A program made the position numbers and the translations under genes. The notes under the pieces were generated by a model. That model ran no database searches, was not told where the DNA came from, and was given only the letters and a program-made list of their open reading frames with translations. Below, in pieces: positions 29,798 through 42,555 of a stretch of DNA of 64,000 nucleotides. This DNA is from Piromyces finnis (taxonomy: Eukaryota > Neocallimastigomycota > Neocallimastigomycetes > Neocallimastigales > Neocallimastigaceae), in NCBI GenBank assembly GCA_002104945.1, contig MCFH01000043.1:1-64000 (forward strand). Direction: 5' to 3'. Position 1 is the first letter of the stretch; every line of letters starts with the position of its first letter.

Positions 29798-31159
29798 CAA
29801 CAACAACAATAATAAAAAATACTTTAATGATAATATCATCCCATTCTTTAATTCATTAATATAATTAAATTAATAATTTATAATTTCTGTTTTTTTTTTT
29901 TTTTTTCTCCTTATAATATATATACTTTCTTAGATAATAAAAAAAATAAGTAAATTTGAAACTAAAAACCGAAAAACCAAAACTAAAAAAAAAAAAAATT
30001 ATAACAATAACAACAATAATAATAATGATAATAATAATAAGTTAATATAATAGGCAAATTGATTTTTTAAAAAAAATTATTTGTTATCTTTTTTTCCCAA
30101 TTAGAATAAACAAACAAATAAACAAGAAAACAAAAATAAAAATTAAAAGACACAAATAAATAAATAAATAAATAAATAAATAACATATTAATATAAAATA
30201 AATTAAATAAGAATAAAAATTAATACCAAAATTAAATGAAATGTAAAATATAATTTAAAAACAAAGCAACAATAATTTTAATAAAAACCAAATTTGAGTA
30301 ATTATATATTCATATAAATAAAAAATATCAATTACCATTTATAAAATCATTATAATTTTTAATTAATTCTTGTAAATTAATTTTGATATATAGTAATAGT
30401 TTAAGTTTATTTCAAAATAATACCATTTTTGCTAAATGTAGCAATAAAATAATAATAAACTCAATGGAGGAAGCAAAAAGAACTCTTTATTTTCTAAATA
30501 ATAGGTATCTTTTTTTTTTTATATAAATTTCATTTTTGTGATTCAATGGAACTCTTCATGTAAAAATTATATATTTTGTTATTGAGAAAAAAAAGTTCAA
30601 TATCAAAATGTTTAAACTATAATTAAGGATATAAAAAATAATTAAATATTCAGTATATCAAAAAAAAAAAATATAGTAGTTTTTTGTCTGGCAAATATAG
30701 GAAGAATTCTCAAAAGTTAAATGTGATTATTATAAAAGTGTTATAATAAATTAATAAAGATATCTTTTTAACTTATAATAATATCAGTTTTTTATTTATT
30801 TATTTTTCTTTATTTTTAATCATTTATATAATTTGAATTTTTAAATATTGAAGTTTGACTAATATTAAAGTAATTTATTCAAATCAATGAATAATTTTCA
30901 TATATTCGAAATGACATCATTAATTATTATTAATATAATGTTATGATTATATACCAAACTATAAAAATTTTTAAATTTAACTATAATTATTATATTTTAA
31001 TAATTATAGTGAAAATATTAAGTTTAATATTTACTATGTACTAAATGTACTAAATAATATTTGTAAAAATGTATTATAAAATACTTAATATTTGAGTAAG
31101 TTTATTTTTGGTTAAATATTTAATTTTGAGGTGTCACAATTATTTAAGAAATTGAGAAA

Positions 31160-31210
<51 letters not shown>

Positions 31211-31987
31211 AATATTAGAAAGAATTTTAGAACATGGTATACAGAAAAGTTTAATTACCAAATCACATGTTTTTTATTAAATATTTATGAAGTAAAGTCT
31301 AGTTTTTTATATTAAAAAATAAATAGTAACAACAATAATTGAGATACCAAATAATAATATTAGTATTTATATACTAATCATTAATTATATATATAATGTG
31401 GTATAGTGTTTTTTATTGATGAAATATTTTTAATAAAAGTACTCATATTATTTTGATTTCATAATAAATAATAATTATTTACTTTTAACTTTTTTTTTTT
31501 AATAATATTTGTATAAATAAAATTGATTAAGAAATTTTATTAAACTCATAATCAAAATTAATATTTATATTTTATAATATTAATTTTTAATTACAGATTA
31601 ATTTTATATAACATATACCCGATTTTATTACTGGTGCTTACTTTGTATATTGAATAGTAAAGTAATAATGAAATATTATTTATATTATAATAAATATTAT
31701 GTTCATTCTTATTTAATGCTAATCCTAAAAATTATTTTTAATTTAAATAATTTTGAAATATATATTTGTTAATTTTTAAATTCTTACTTTATATTAAATG
31801 AAATTATTGAAACAAAGTTAAAATATCAATATATATTAGTAATTTCCTAACAGGGGATATTTTAAAACATAAAATTAAACATATATAATTAAGTAAACAG
31901 AAATAAATTAATTTATATAATCAAAATTATTAATTACTATCTTTTGAATAGTTCATATATTTGAATAATCAAAGAGGGAATTTTAAA
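29798..31987. other. 2.2 kb intergenic
   Basis: AT-rich with AAAT microsatellites (about 30157-30183 and 31157-31211) and CAA/AAT repeats directly after the Munc13-like stop. No coding exon could be supported. Confidence 0.6.
31157..31211. repeat. (AAAT)n microsatellite
   Basis: About 14 uninterrupted copies of the tetramer AAAT in non-coding sequence upstream of the giant disordered-protein gene. Confidence 0.95.
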
Positions 31988-32632
31988 ATGTCGATTAATT
32001 CTGAGACAATTAGTAATAATTCCAACCAAAATAATAGCAGCTCAATTAATGATAATATGAATATTAGAAATAATAATGAAACAGATTCGTTTAATAACCT
32101 TTTTTATTATTCTGGATATCCAAATATAGCTTATCCCAGTCCGTTATTGTTTTCAATTCCACATGTATATACAAGTAATTTTATTCCTAATAATAATAAT
32201 GAATTTTATAGTAATGTAAAAAATGAATTTTCATTTCGAAGTGGCAATTATGAAAATAAGGATAAAAATAATTCAGAAAACAATCTGGAGAAGTCAAGGA
32301 ATGATGCAAGAAAAAATATAGTAAATGAATCAGATACAGAAAAGTCAATTCATTCTAATAAACCTGGTATTAATGATTTTGAAAAAGTAATGAATACCAG
32401 TGTAACTTTTAGAAGCAATAATGATTTTATAGACGATTTAAGGAATTTATTGAAAGAAAAACAAAAAGAATTAAATGATATAGTAAAATATAAAGGTTTT
32501 GTGGAAAAAGAATTAGTTAATTTAGAAAATGTTATCGGTAAAGTAGAAAAGGCTTCTGCCAATAAAAATATTATTTCAAGTCAATCATCAATAGAAAATA
32601 AAGAAAATGTAATAGATGCCAATTTTAATAAC

Positions 32633-32681
<49 letters not shown>

Positions 32682-35600
32682 CAAACCAAAAAGCTAAAAA
32701 TCAAAACAAAGATAGTATTATTTCTTCGGAATTAGAGTCAAATCTTAAAATAGTCAATAATGATGATAAAGATAATAGTGGATTGAATTCAGGAATACCT
32801 AATAAAAACGATGTAATTGAAAAAGAAAATAATAAAGAATTAGACAAAACAATTAAAATTACAGATTTAAATACGAAAAATGTCGAAGAAACAGCAAATA
32901 CTAATATTATCGTTGATAATAAAGATAATACTAATAATGTGAGTCCAGGAATATCTAATGAGAATAATGTCATTAGGAAAGAGATAAATAAAGAATTGGA
33001 AGGAAAAACGAATAAAAATACTGATTTAAATACAAAAAATACTAAAAATAGTGGAGAAACAATAGATCTTAAAGTAATTGATAATAATAAAGATAATAGT
33101 AATAAATTAAATTCAGAAATATCAAATAAAGATAATAATGATAAATTAAATTCAGAAATATCAAATAAAGATGAAAATGATATTATTAGAAAAGAGAAAA
33201 GTAAAGAGGTAGAAGAAGAAACAATTAAAAATACAGGTTTAAATACAAAAAATAATGGAAAGACAATTACTCATGTACATAATAAAGATGATGTTAAATT
33301 GTCTAATCTTGCTACAAATGCTAATGCTAATGATAAAGATAAAAATAATTTGGTAAAAAATACTTATAATAATCAAAAGAATATAGAAAAGCAAGATATA
33401 TTAAGTAAATCGAAAATTAGTAATAGATATGAACAAGTATTAAAAGAATTAGTTAAAAAATCAGTAGAAACTAAAAAAAGTCAACCTTTATTGGTTGATG
33501 AAGCAAAAGAAGAAATGATTAGAAATTTAAAAATTTTATCAAATAAGTTATTTCAAAGTCGAAAAAGAAAAGGTCATAATAGTAATGACCATTTATTTTC
33601 CGATGAGTCACTATCATTAAAGTCAATATTAGAATTGAAATCAAAAACAAATATTTCTTCTTCGTCAAAGGAAGTACATATTTCTAATAAGGAGTTGGGT
33701 AAAGATTCACATTCAAATTCAAATAAAGAAAAATATACAAACGAGCTGCCTGTAACAGAAAGTCAAATCGACAAATCAATACTATCCAAAAACCAATATA
33801 ATATAAACTTTTCTAATAAAGAATCACCAAATATTCATCAAATAAAAGATAATTCTATTAATAAGATATCTGAGAAGGTAAGACAAAAACAAAAAAATAT
33901 GAATAATACTAAGAATAAAGAAACATCATCATCAAAATTATCATCTAATAAAATCAACAAGAAATCTTTAACTAAGTCAATAGCACAATCTGAAACAGCA
34001 ACAAATAAAGAAAATGTAAACGTAATCGATAAATCAACAATACAGTCAGAAAAAGAAGAGGCTGTGAAAGAAAAATTAACATCAACATTACAATCAAAAA
34101 CAATTCAAGAAAAATCAACAAGACAACCAAAAACAGTAACGAAAGAAAAAATAGTACCAGGAAGACTAATAGAAAATCATGAAACTACAAAAGAAGCGGA
34201 AACTGTACCTGAGAGATCGGCAATAAATCAAATATTATTATTAAAATTTGATAAATTGCAACAAAAAGATAGTGTGTTAACCCAAAACAATAAGCCTTTG
34301 TTAGATAATACATTAACAAACTTAAGGCATAATATATTACATCAACCATTAAATGTACAATCAAATGTTTGTGAAGGTAATTCAAATATAATATTTAATA
34401 ATAATGTGTCGAATTCTAATTCCAACCATGCAACCAATATTGATAATATAAATATAATAATGCCTGATATTTCAACATCATGTTCAAATCCTATAATAAA
34501 TAATATTTCTTCAGCAAATATTATTCAAAATAATAATCCCATAATTCCAAATACGAATTCTTCATTAAGTAACATTTTACAAATTAATTCAAACTCACCT
34601 ATAAATAATAAATTATCGTATAATGAAGATATAATGTTATATGATAATATAAATTCACCAAGCTTACATGATAATTTAAGCTATTTATCATCCACACCTA
34701 TAAATAATTCAATAATTTCACCTCTCTCATGTTATTCATCATCTCCTATAGCAATTAATATGAAAGATATACTACCTAATATATCAGATTCAAGTCCAAA
34801 TTTGCAATCTACTTCTGCAGACCCTAATATTAAAGAAACAAATACCATTACATCCTCTAATATTTCGTTTAATAGTCAATTAAGTAAATCATCCATAAAT
34901 CATCCAATTTTATCTGAAGTTTCTACCTTTAATAGTAATAATAATATTTCTAATCATTTAAATGATTCAATATTGAACAATGAATGTACAGATAAACAAG
35001 ATAAATCGATAAATAATAATCTACATCTTTCGTTTAATGTTGATAATGATAATCATAATTTACTAATTGACTCAACTGGTAATAACAAAATAGTTAATAA
35101 TGGCAATATTAATAAATTCATTAATATTGATTATATTAACAAAAATATTAATAAAATTTATATAGATGGATTTAATAATGAAAATATTTCTGATTTTAAT
35201 GGCAATCAAGTAGAGCAAATGATTAATGAATTTAATAAAAATTATTACAGTGAATATGGAATTCAAGGTAAGATTTTATATTGAGGCTTATATATTTATT
35301 TATTTATCTTATTTTAATTTTAATATAATTTTTTAAAAGTAAATCTAGAAGAAATTAAATAATAACTATATTTTTTCATAAAAAATTAATCATTTTAATA
35401 AAAGATATAGATAGTAGTAATTTATCAATTACTGAAGAAACATCCTTCGAAAAAGATCGTTTAAAAGAAAGTGAAAATAATATTTTAAGTCAATTTTTGC
35501 AATTTGATTCAGATGGAAATATTTCTAAGATTACTAATAATGAAAATAATATTATTGACGGTTTCAGTAGTAATAAAACAAAGGATTCTATACATCAACA

Positions 35601-38600
35601 AGATGTATTAAATGAAACCGATAAAACAAACAAAAAATTAACAAATGACATGAATCATGTTGATGATGGTAAATTAAATAATAATGAAAATGTTAATACA
35701 GGTAAATCCAAAAAAGAAAAAGCTAAGAAATCAAATAAATTAAAAAAAGACAAAGAGACTAAGGATAATGTAAAATCTCAGGAGAAGGTGTTAAATATGA
35801 AAAATAATAGTAATGAAAAAGTTGTAAATAATTCAGCTTCATCAAGCAACGAAATGAAAAAGAAAGAAAATGAAAAATCGCTAGATAATAATAAAATAGA
35901 AAATAATAATTCCTTAATCAAAGATAAACAAAAAATTGTTACTAATAATAATGTAGAAATAAATAATCCAAATAATGCGAATAAAATTAAAAACATTAAT
36001 TCAGAAAAAGACCATACGACTAAAGAAAATAATAATATTACTGTTGATAGAGGTATTATTTAATATATATTTAGAGTATTTAAAATATAATTATTTAGAA
36101 AAGTTTATTAATTTTTAATAATATTAATATTATATTCATTTTTTATAATAGATGAAAAAGTAAATAAAGTTATGAATGAAATAAGCAATAAAGATAATAA
36201 TGATGAAAATCAAATAATAAATAAAGAAAATAATGAAGAATTAAATAAAAGGAATGAAAATAATTCTGTTGAAAATAATAGTGGAAAAATTGAGCAAAAT
36301 AATAATGAAAAGAAAAATGTCAATATTCCTTGTAGTATAAATAAAAATGAAAAGATAAATGTAAGCGATGTTAAGAATAAAAAGGAAAGTATAATAAATA
36401 CAGCAAAAGAAGATAGAGAAACTGAAGAAAAAGGGAAAACAAAAGAAGAAACGAAGAAACAAAACAAAATTACTTCATCTAATTCAAAAAATAAACATGG
36501 AGAAAAATGTGATGTTTTAAATGCTCCTGATATTAGTGCCAATAATGAAAAAGGAGAACATAAAAATGATGATAAAAATGAAAATATAAGTGTTACTAAA
36601 AATAATATTGATCAAGTTAAAAGAAAAATTAATGAAAAGGAAAATGTTAATAATGAAATAAGTAGTGAGAATAAGGAAGAAGAGAAAGAAAGTATAAATA
36701 ATGAAGAAATTAATAAGATTAATGAAAAAGAGAAAAAAAGTATAAATAGTGTAAAAATTGATGAAGGTAAAGAAAAAGAGGAAAAAAACATAAACAATGA
36801 AAAAGATAACAAAGTCAACGAAAAGGTAAAAGAAAATAAGGATAGTGAAAAGGATAAAAAAGGTAAAGAAAAAGAAAATATAAATAATGAAAAAAATAAC
36901 AAAGTCAATGAAAAGGTAAAAGAAAGTAAAGATAGTGAAAAGGATAGCAAAGATGAAGAAAAAGAGAAAGAAAATATAACTAATGAGGAAAATACCAAAA
37001 TCAAAGAAAAGAAGAAAGAAAATGCAAATAGTGAAAAAGATAACAAAGTTAAAGAAAAAGAAAGTGTAAATAGTGAAAAAGATAACAAAGTTAAAGAAAA
37101 AGAGAAAGAGGCTATAAATAAAAATGATAATAATAAAAATAATAATAAAAATGATGCTAAAGAAAATATAGATAAAATAAAGAAAGATAAAGATCAGCAA
37201 CATGCAATTATCAAAGAGAATAAATCAAAAACAGTAGAAGACGAAAAACGAGATAATTTAAATAAAGAATTTGAAGTTTTAGAACGTAAAGAGATATTAA
37301 AAGAATTAGATATAACAAAATCAAATGTTAATAATAAAGAATTAAGGGTAAAGAAAACAAATAAAATAAATAAACAAGAGGAAATGTTAAATAACATATT
37401 AAGTAATGATAATATTATTACTATAAATGATTTAAAAACCAAAAAAACAATTGATGAAAATGTAACAGATCCAGAAAATAAATTGGAAAATATTGCTTCT
37501 AATGATGAGAATAATTTGAATAACACCACAATGAATAAAAATGACAGCAAAGATTTAAATAATGTAATAATAAATAGAGAAATTAACAAAGATCTAAGCG
37601 ACGTAACAACAAATGAAGAAAATAACTTAAGTAATAATACTAATAATAATAAAGATAATAGTAAAGTAAATGAAATTAATGGTGGTTTACAACATGAATT
37701 GAATACACATGAAAATTATAATATATTATCGTCAAATAATCCAATAAGTACTGGAGTTCAAGAAAATGAAGTATTAAATAATGAAACTTCAGTAGAGACT
37801 AGCTATTCTGATTATGAAAGTAATAAAAGAAAATATGATACTGAGAATGAAAATGAGAATAATTCCATTAATAGTAGTTACAAGAAAAGAAGAAAAGACA
37901 TAAATACTGAAAGTACCGTTTCAGATAATTCTGATATGGAAAATGAGAACACTGACATTAAGAAAGTGATTAATATTATTGTTCCTAATAAAGAAGAAAT
38001 AGAAAAATTAGATTCCTCATTTTATTATATTTGTGAAAGAAAAAGAAAAGGTCTTGATCTAGAAAACTTTTCAAAACTTACAAATTGCTTTGAACGTTGT
38101 AAAAAGATTCTTCTAGAGCAAGTACCATTACTCCATATTAATGGTTCAATCTCTGAATTGGCTAGTTCAATCAATTCTTTACAATCTGATATTAAAAACA
38201 ACAAAATTCGCGGTTTGAAAATTGCATTGAATAATCTATATGAAAAATTAACCAAAAATAAAAAGAACGAAAATACTTTTATTAATCAAGAACAATCATT
38301 GAATAAATGTCTTAATGGAATTAGTGTGAGCGATGAACAAATAAAAAATATAACTAAATATATTAATATAAATTATAGTAGTACTGTTAGAAAATTTTCT
38401 CATAAATATTTGAAAAATGAACAGAGTGCAATTATCAATTTAATCACTATTCTTGAGGATAAATGTAAATATCATAATCCTACAAGAAAAAACTCTCTCA
38501 AAAGACTGTACAATAGAATTCAGACTTATTATATTAATAATGCAAACTATATTAATATGTTTAAACAGTATAAAAAATTAGAAGAACAACGTCGTAAGGT

Positions 38601-41049
38601 AGATAAAAAGAAGATAGAACTTGAGAATGCAATAGATAATATATTGAAACTTTCAAACTCTTTAATGGAAATAGAAAATGATTTTAAAGAATTCAATTTA
38701 ATATACAAAAATAAGAAAGAGGAACTCGAATTTGTTCGTTATTTGGATAGTTTATTTATTAAATCGAGAATTGATGTTTATAGTAAAATCAATTGGATTC
38801 ATCAAAGTTCCATTAAAATTAAAAAAATAGAAGAAAATTTAAATATTATAAATGATGAAATGATAAAAATTGAAGAACTTAAAAATATTATTCAAAAAGA
38901 TTATAATGAAAATGAAAATATAAATCTAAGTAAAGAATACATGGATAGTATTCAAAAAAATATTGAAAATCAATATCTTTTCAATGTGTCAAAAATAAGT
39001 AAATTGAAAAAGAAGGTTCGTCAAATTCAAGCTGTATTGCATGAACGTTTTGAAGAACCAGAAATCAACGAATCAATAATAAAGCCAAACAAGAAAAAAG
39101 TCAAAGTGATTGATATTCCAGAGCCAGATGAAAAGGAACTTCAAGATATTAATAATAATGATATTATAGTCATTGGAGATGAAGATGGATACAATGGCTC
39201 AAAAGCAATAAGAAAAAGAAGAGAAAGAATGGGTGAAAATGAAGATAATGATATTATCATTATTGATGGTGATTCTTCACGTCGCAATCCTCGTCATGGA
39301 TCCTCTTCAAGCTCTTTCAATGAAGAAATTGTTATTAATGATCCTAATGGAGAGAGTTCAGATGAGAATATGATACCAAGAATTAGAATTCCTAATCATA
39401 CAATAGAAATTATCATTGATGAGGATGCTTTAGCGAGAAAAATAAAGCAGGGAATGGCAATAGATTTTAATTTATCTAATCCATTTGATGATGAAGATAG
39501 AAAAAGTAAGGAAGAGGCTTCAGTTAATAATAAGTTAATTGATTCTTCTTTTGATGAAGAAGAAAGTAGTTCAAAAGAGGATGAAATTGAAAAGACACTT
39601 TCATATAACAGTCATGATTCTTCTGCAAATGAAAATGAAATAAGACAAGAAAAGAGATCAAATATTAATCAGGATGTTGATGAAGAATCAGTTGGAAATA
39701 AAGAAATAGAAATAAATTCTAAAACGGATACGCCAAGATTAAATGAAATCAATGAGGAAGAAAGCGATGATTTTATTACTTTTTCTGACTTGGAATTGTC
39801 AGATTCTCTTTATACCAATGACGAAATTGATAATATTATACGAGAGAAGAGAAGAAGTTTACAATTTAACCAAGAAATAGAGAAAGATGATCAATCCATA
39901 GATAAACTCAATTCAAATAATTCTAATTTGGAAAAAAGTCCTAAGAAAACGCATCATTCTTCTGAGAGTTATCATGAATCCAGAGGAGATATTAACGGAC
40001 ATAAACAGAAAGAGGATATTAATTTTAAGGGTGGAACTATATCTCCACATTCTAAAGAAAAAGGAATATCTTTTTCAACATTAGAGAATATAACAAATGA
40101 TGATAATATTAAAAATGGTTATAAAGAATTAAATGGACGAATTAATCATATTATTCATGAAAAATGTACTATGGAAGAGTCAGCAATTAATAAGGGTGAT
40201 TCTATTTCGGAAACTGAAAAAGAAATAAAAAAAAGAAAAATAGCTGAAGCTGAGGAGAAAGATCAAACAAAAAAAGCCAAAGAAAAGAGTAAAACAGAGC
40301 AAGAAAAAAAGATAAAAAAAAAGAAAACAAAAGCAGAAATTAATGAAGTTGGTATGATGAAAGACAAAGAGATAGAGGAAAAAGAAGGAGAAAAGAAACA
40401 AGAAATTACAGATAAATATCTTGACGTTGTATCAAAAGAGAAAGAATCCAATCCATCTGTTGTGAATGAAACTTTACCCGACGCCGAAGATAAGGAAAAA
40501 GTAAAAAAGAAGCCAAAAGAGAAAAAAAGTAAAGAAGAACAGACAAAAAAATCAAGAGGTAATACAAAGAAAAATGAACATCAAAGTAAAACCAGAAAAA
40601 AGAAAGCCACTAATACAAAACAAGAAAACAAGACTCCTTACCAGGTCAAAGAAGAAAGTCTTATGAAGGAAAATAAAGGAAAAGGCGAAACTAATAAAGA
40701 TAATACTAAAGAAATAAATTCAACTTTGTCTATGAATGAAAGTTTGAATCCATCAACCACCAAAGATAATCAGAAAAAGAAAAAAAAGGCATCCAATTTA
40801 AATCATCCTTCATCTAAAATTATAGCTCCTCCTCCTCCTCCAATCTCATCTACGAATTCTCATAGTAAAGAATTAAACAAAGCCCACCAAAAAGAGAATA
40901 AAACGAAAGATCATGATCAATCAACCAAAACAATAAAGGGTCCCCATATATCTAATTCATTAACAAATAGTAAAAGTCATAAAAGAAAAAGTAACCCAAA
41001 ACAATCTTCAAACCCCCAAGCTAAAAAACATAAAACAACTAAATCATAA
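31988..41049 (+). CDS. Giant disordered Asn/Lys/Glu-rich protein with SUMO-interaction-like motifs
   Basis: Exons 31988-35267, 35405-36052 and 36152-41049 join in frame (phase-1 introns) to about 2,941 residues. I do not recognise the family. Exon 1 has three degenerate ~55-residue repeats (nt 32778-33290) and polyAsn. Exon 3 opens with Lys/Glu-rich repeats of about 30 residues (nt 36790-37120). The only part that looks folded is helical, at about residues 1920-2280 (nt 37990-39060), with Cys/Leu-rich then coiled-coil segments. Just after it come four short beta-like hydrophobic cores beside acids: DIIVIGDED (about 2313), DIIIIDGD (about 2343), EIVIND (about 2368) and IEIIIDED (about 2394). 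These resemble SUMO-interaction motifs. Basic NLS-like stretches follow, then a PPPPP run and a Lys/Ser-rich tail. A nuclear scaffold is likely; no activity can be assigned. The start is the first ATG after in-frame stops. Confidence 0.7.
32627..32680. repeat. AAT trinucleotide repeat encoding polyAsn
   Basis: Near-uninterrupted AAT/AAC codons within exon 1 of the giant protein give about 17 consecutive asparagines. Confidence 0.9.
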
Positions 41050-41373
41050 TTTTCCCCCTTTCTTTAATTATTTCAATCTCTTTAATTTTATATTAAATCT
41101 ATTATTATAGAGTTTTTAATTCTTTATTTATTATTAAAAATATAATTTTTTATATATATTTCCTTTTCCCCTTTTATTTTATATAAACTTTTAATTTTTA
41201 TAAAGATTATTATAAATAATAAGAATAAAATTCATATTATTTCTTTTATATCTATATTAATAAAATAAATAAATCAAAAATATTCTATTATTAATAAAAA
41301 AAACACAAAAATAAGATTTTTATAAATTATTTTTTTTTTTTTTTTATTAATTTATTTTTTTTTTCTCCCCTTT
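41050..41373. other. Intergenic, convergent 3' ends
   Basis: 324-base AT-rich spacer between two converging genes, with short A/T runs only. It presumably holds both polyadenylation regions. Confidence 0.6.
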
Positions 41374-42555
41374 TTAGAACATAAATATAGCATAGAGAAT
41401 AAATAATACCAAGGCAAGACCACCTGGTGATGCAAATATATTTTCTTCTAATGATTTTGTACTAAATGTAACATGATTCAAAAAGTTAATATCTATATCT
41501 TTACTTTTGGTTTTATTTACATAAAATAGAGGATCATCTAATTTTCCATTTTCATTTTTGCTTTTTGTGGATAATTCATTTTTTGAATAATTTTCTTTTT
41601 CTAAAACGTTCCTTTCCAAAATTGTTTTAGAATTTCTTTCAACTATAGTTTGTTTGGATACTGGCGAATTTATTGAAATATTATTTTTATTTATATTTAT
41701 TCCATTTTTTAAAGATGAATAATGAAGATGAGAAATATATTTATTTTCTTTATTTTTATTTTCATATTTTGTTTCTCTACTGGAAATTAATTCCAATTTG
41801 GATGCTTTGGATTTGCATGAATCAAACTGTATTTCTGCTTTATTTTTCTGAAAATATTTTAAACAGTAAAGACAAATTTTTGGTATAGAAGAATTCTTTT
41901 GTTTAAAATTCCTTTGTTCTTTAGCTTTACTATTTTTTATAAATTTAGAATTTATGCAAATTTTTGTTTCATGAATTGAATAGAAATCTTCAATTAATTG
42001 GGTATAATTAAAATTAAAATTTATTAAAGTTTGGGTTGTTGAAGCTTGTAATTGTTTTAATGTTTTCTTTAGTTTTTTATTTATAGTATTTAATTTTTTT
42101 AGAATTCTATTTTTTTGCTTCAAATAATAGGTATTATTGTCTTGTTCAATAGACAATGATAATAATGATAAAGTTCCTGTATTTTTTTCATTTTTACACA
42201 TTTCTAATGGAATTATATTATCTTGATTTGATTTATGATAATTTACTAATTGACTAGAAGAAGAAGAAGTCATGTATTCAGTATCTTTTGGAATATTTAG
42301 CAATATAAAATCTGGGTTATCTATAACGGGGGTTGCTGTGGTATAATGTTTTATTACATTATCATTTTTATTATAATATATTGCTAAGTTAACTGTGATG
42401 AAAAATAATATTATTAAGAAACCTATAAAATTTTCGTGTGTTTTAACATAATAAATTAATGAATTATTAGCATTTCCAATGTTTTTATTATTTATCATAT
42501 TTTCAATTTTATTTATTACCTCGTATAAGAAGCTTGGATGAAAAATACCCCACAT
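41374..42555 (-). CDS. Unknown two-TM-segment membrane protein, intronless
   Basis: One exon of 393 residues. Family not recognised. A hydrophobic segment at about 43-61 (GFLIILFFITVNLAIYY) follows a short N-terminal part. A second one closes the protein (GLALVLFILYAIFMF, 379-393), with nothing after it, like a tail anchor or GPI-signal tail. The ~315 residues between are Lys/Asn/Ser-rich, with a basic coiled-coil-like patch (about 145-170: KKLNTINKKLKKTLKQL) and a small cysteine group with CLYC near 228-231. The length of the open frame and the two hydrophobic ends argue for a real gene. The transcript converges with the giant protein gene on the other strand. Confidence 0.6.
   Translation of the reverse strand: MWGIFHPSFLYEVINKIENMINNKNIGNANNSLIYYVKTHENFIGFLIILFFITVNLAIYYNKNDNVIKHYTTATPVIDNPDFILLNIPKDTEYMTSSSSSQLVNYHKSNQDNIIPLEMCKNEKNTGTLSLLSLSIEQDNNTYYLKQKNRILKKLNTINKKLKKTLKQLQASTTQTLINFNFNYTQLIEDFYSIHETKICINSKFIKNSKAKEQRNFKQKNSSIPKICLYCLKYFQKNKAEIQFDSCKSKASKLELISSRETKYENKNKENKYISHLHYSSLKNGININKNNISINSPVSKQTIVERNSKTILERNVLEKENYSKNELSTKSKNENGKLDDPLFYVNKTKSKDIDINFLNHVTFSTKSLEENIFASPGGLALVLFILYAIFMF

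Noticed and set aside
30463-30504. ATG exon-like MEEAKRTLYFLNN followed by GTATCT donor
   Set aside because: The best downstream join gives a stop after a few residues; no family resemblance.
36517-37203. Long minus-strand frames of Phe/Ile/Leu opposite the giant protein
   Set aside because: They are mirror readings of Lys/Glu/Asn codons in a real plus-strand gene.
37990-39420. Resemblance of the giant protein's helical region plus acidic hydrophobic motifs to DAXX
   Set aside because: Only the general layout (helical bundle, acidic parts, SUMO-interaction-like motifs) agrees; I could not align conserved residues, so no DAXX call is made.
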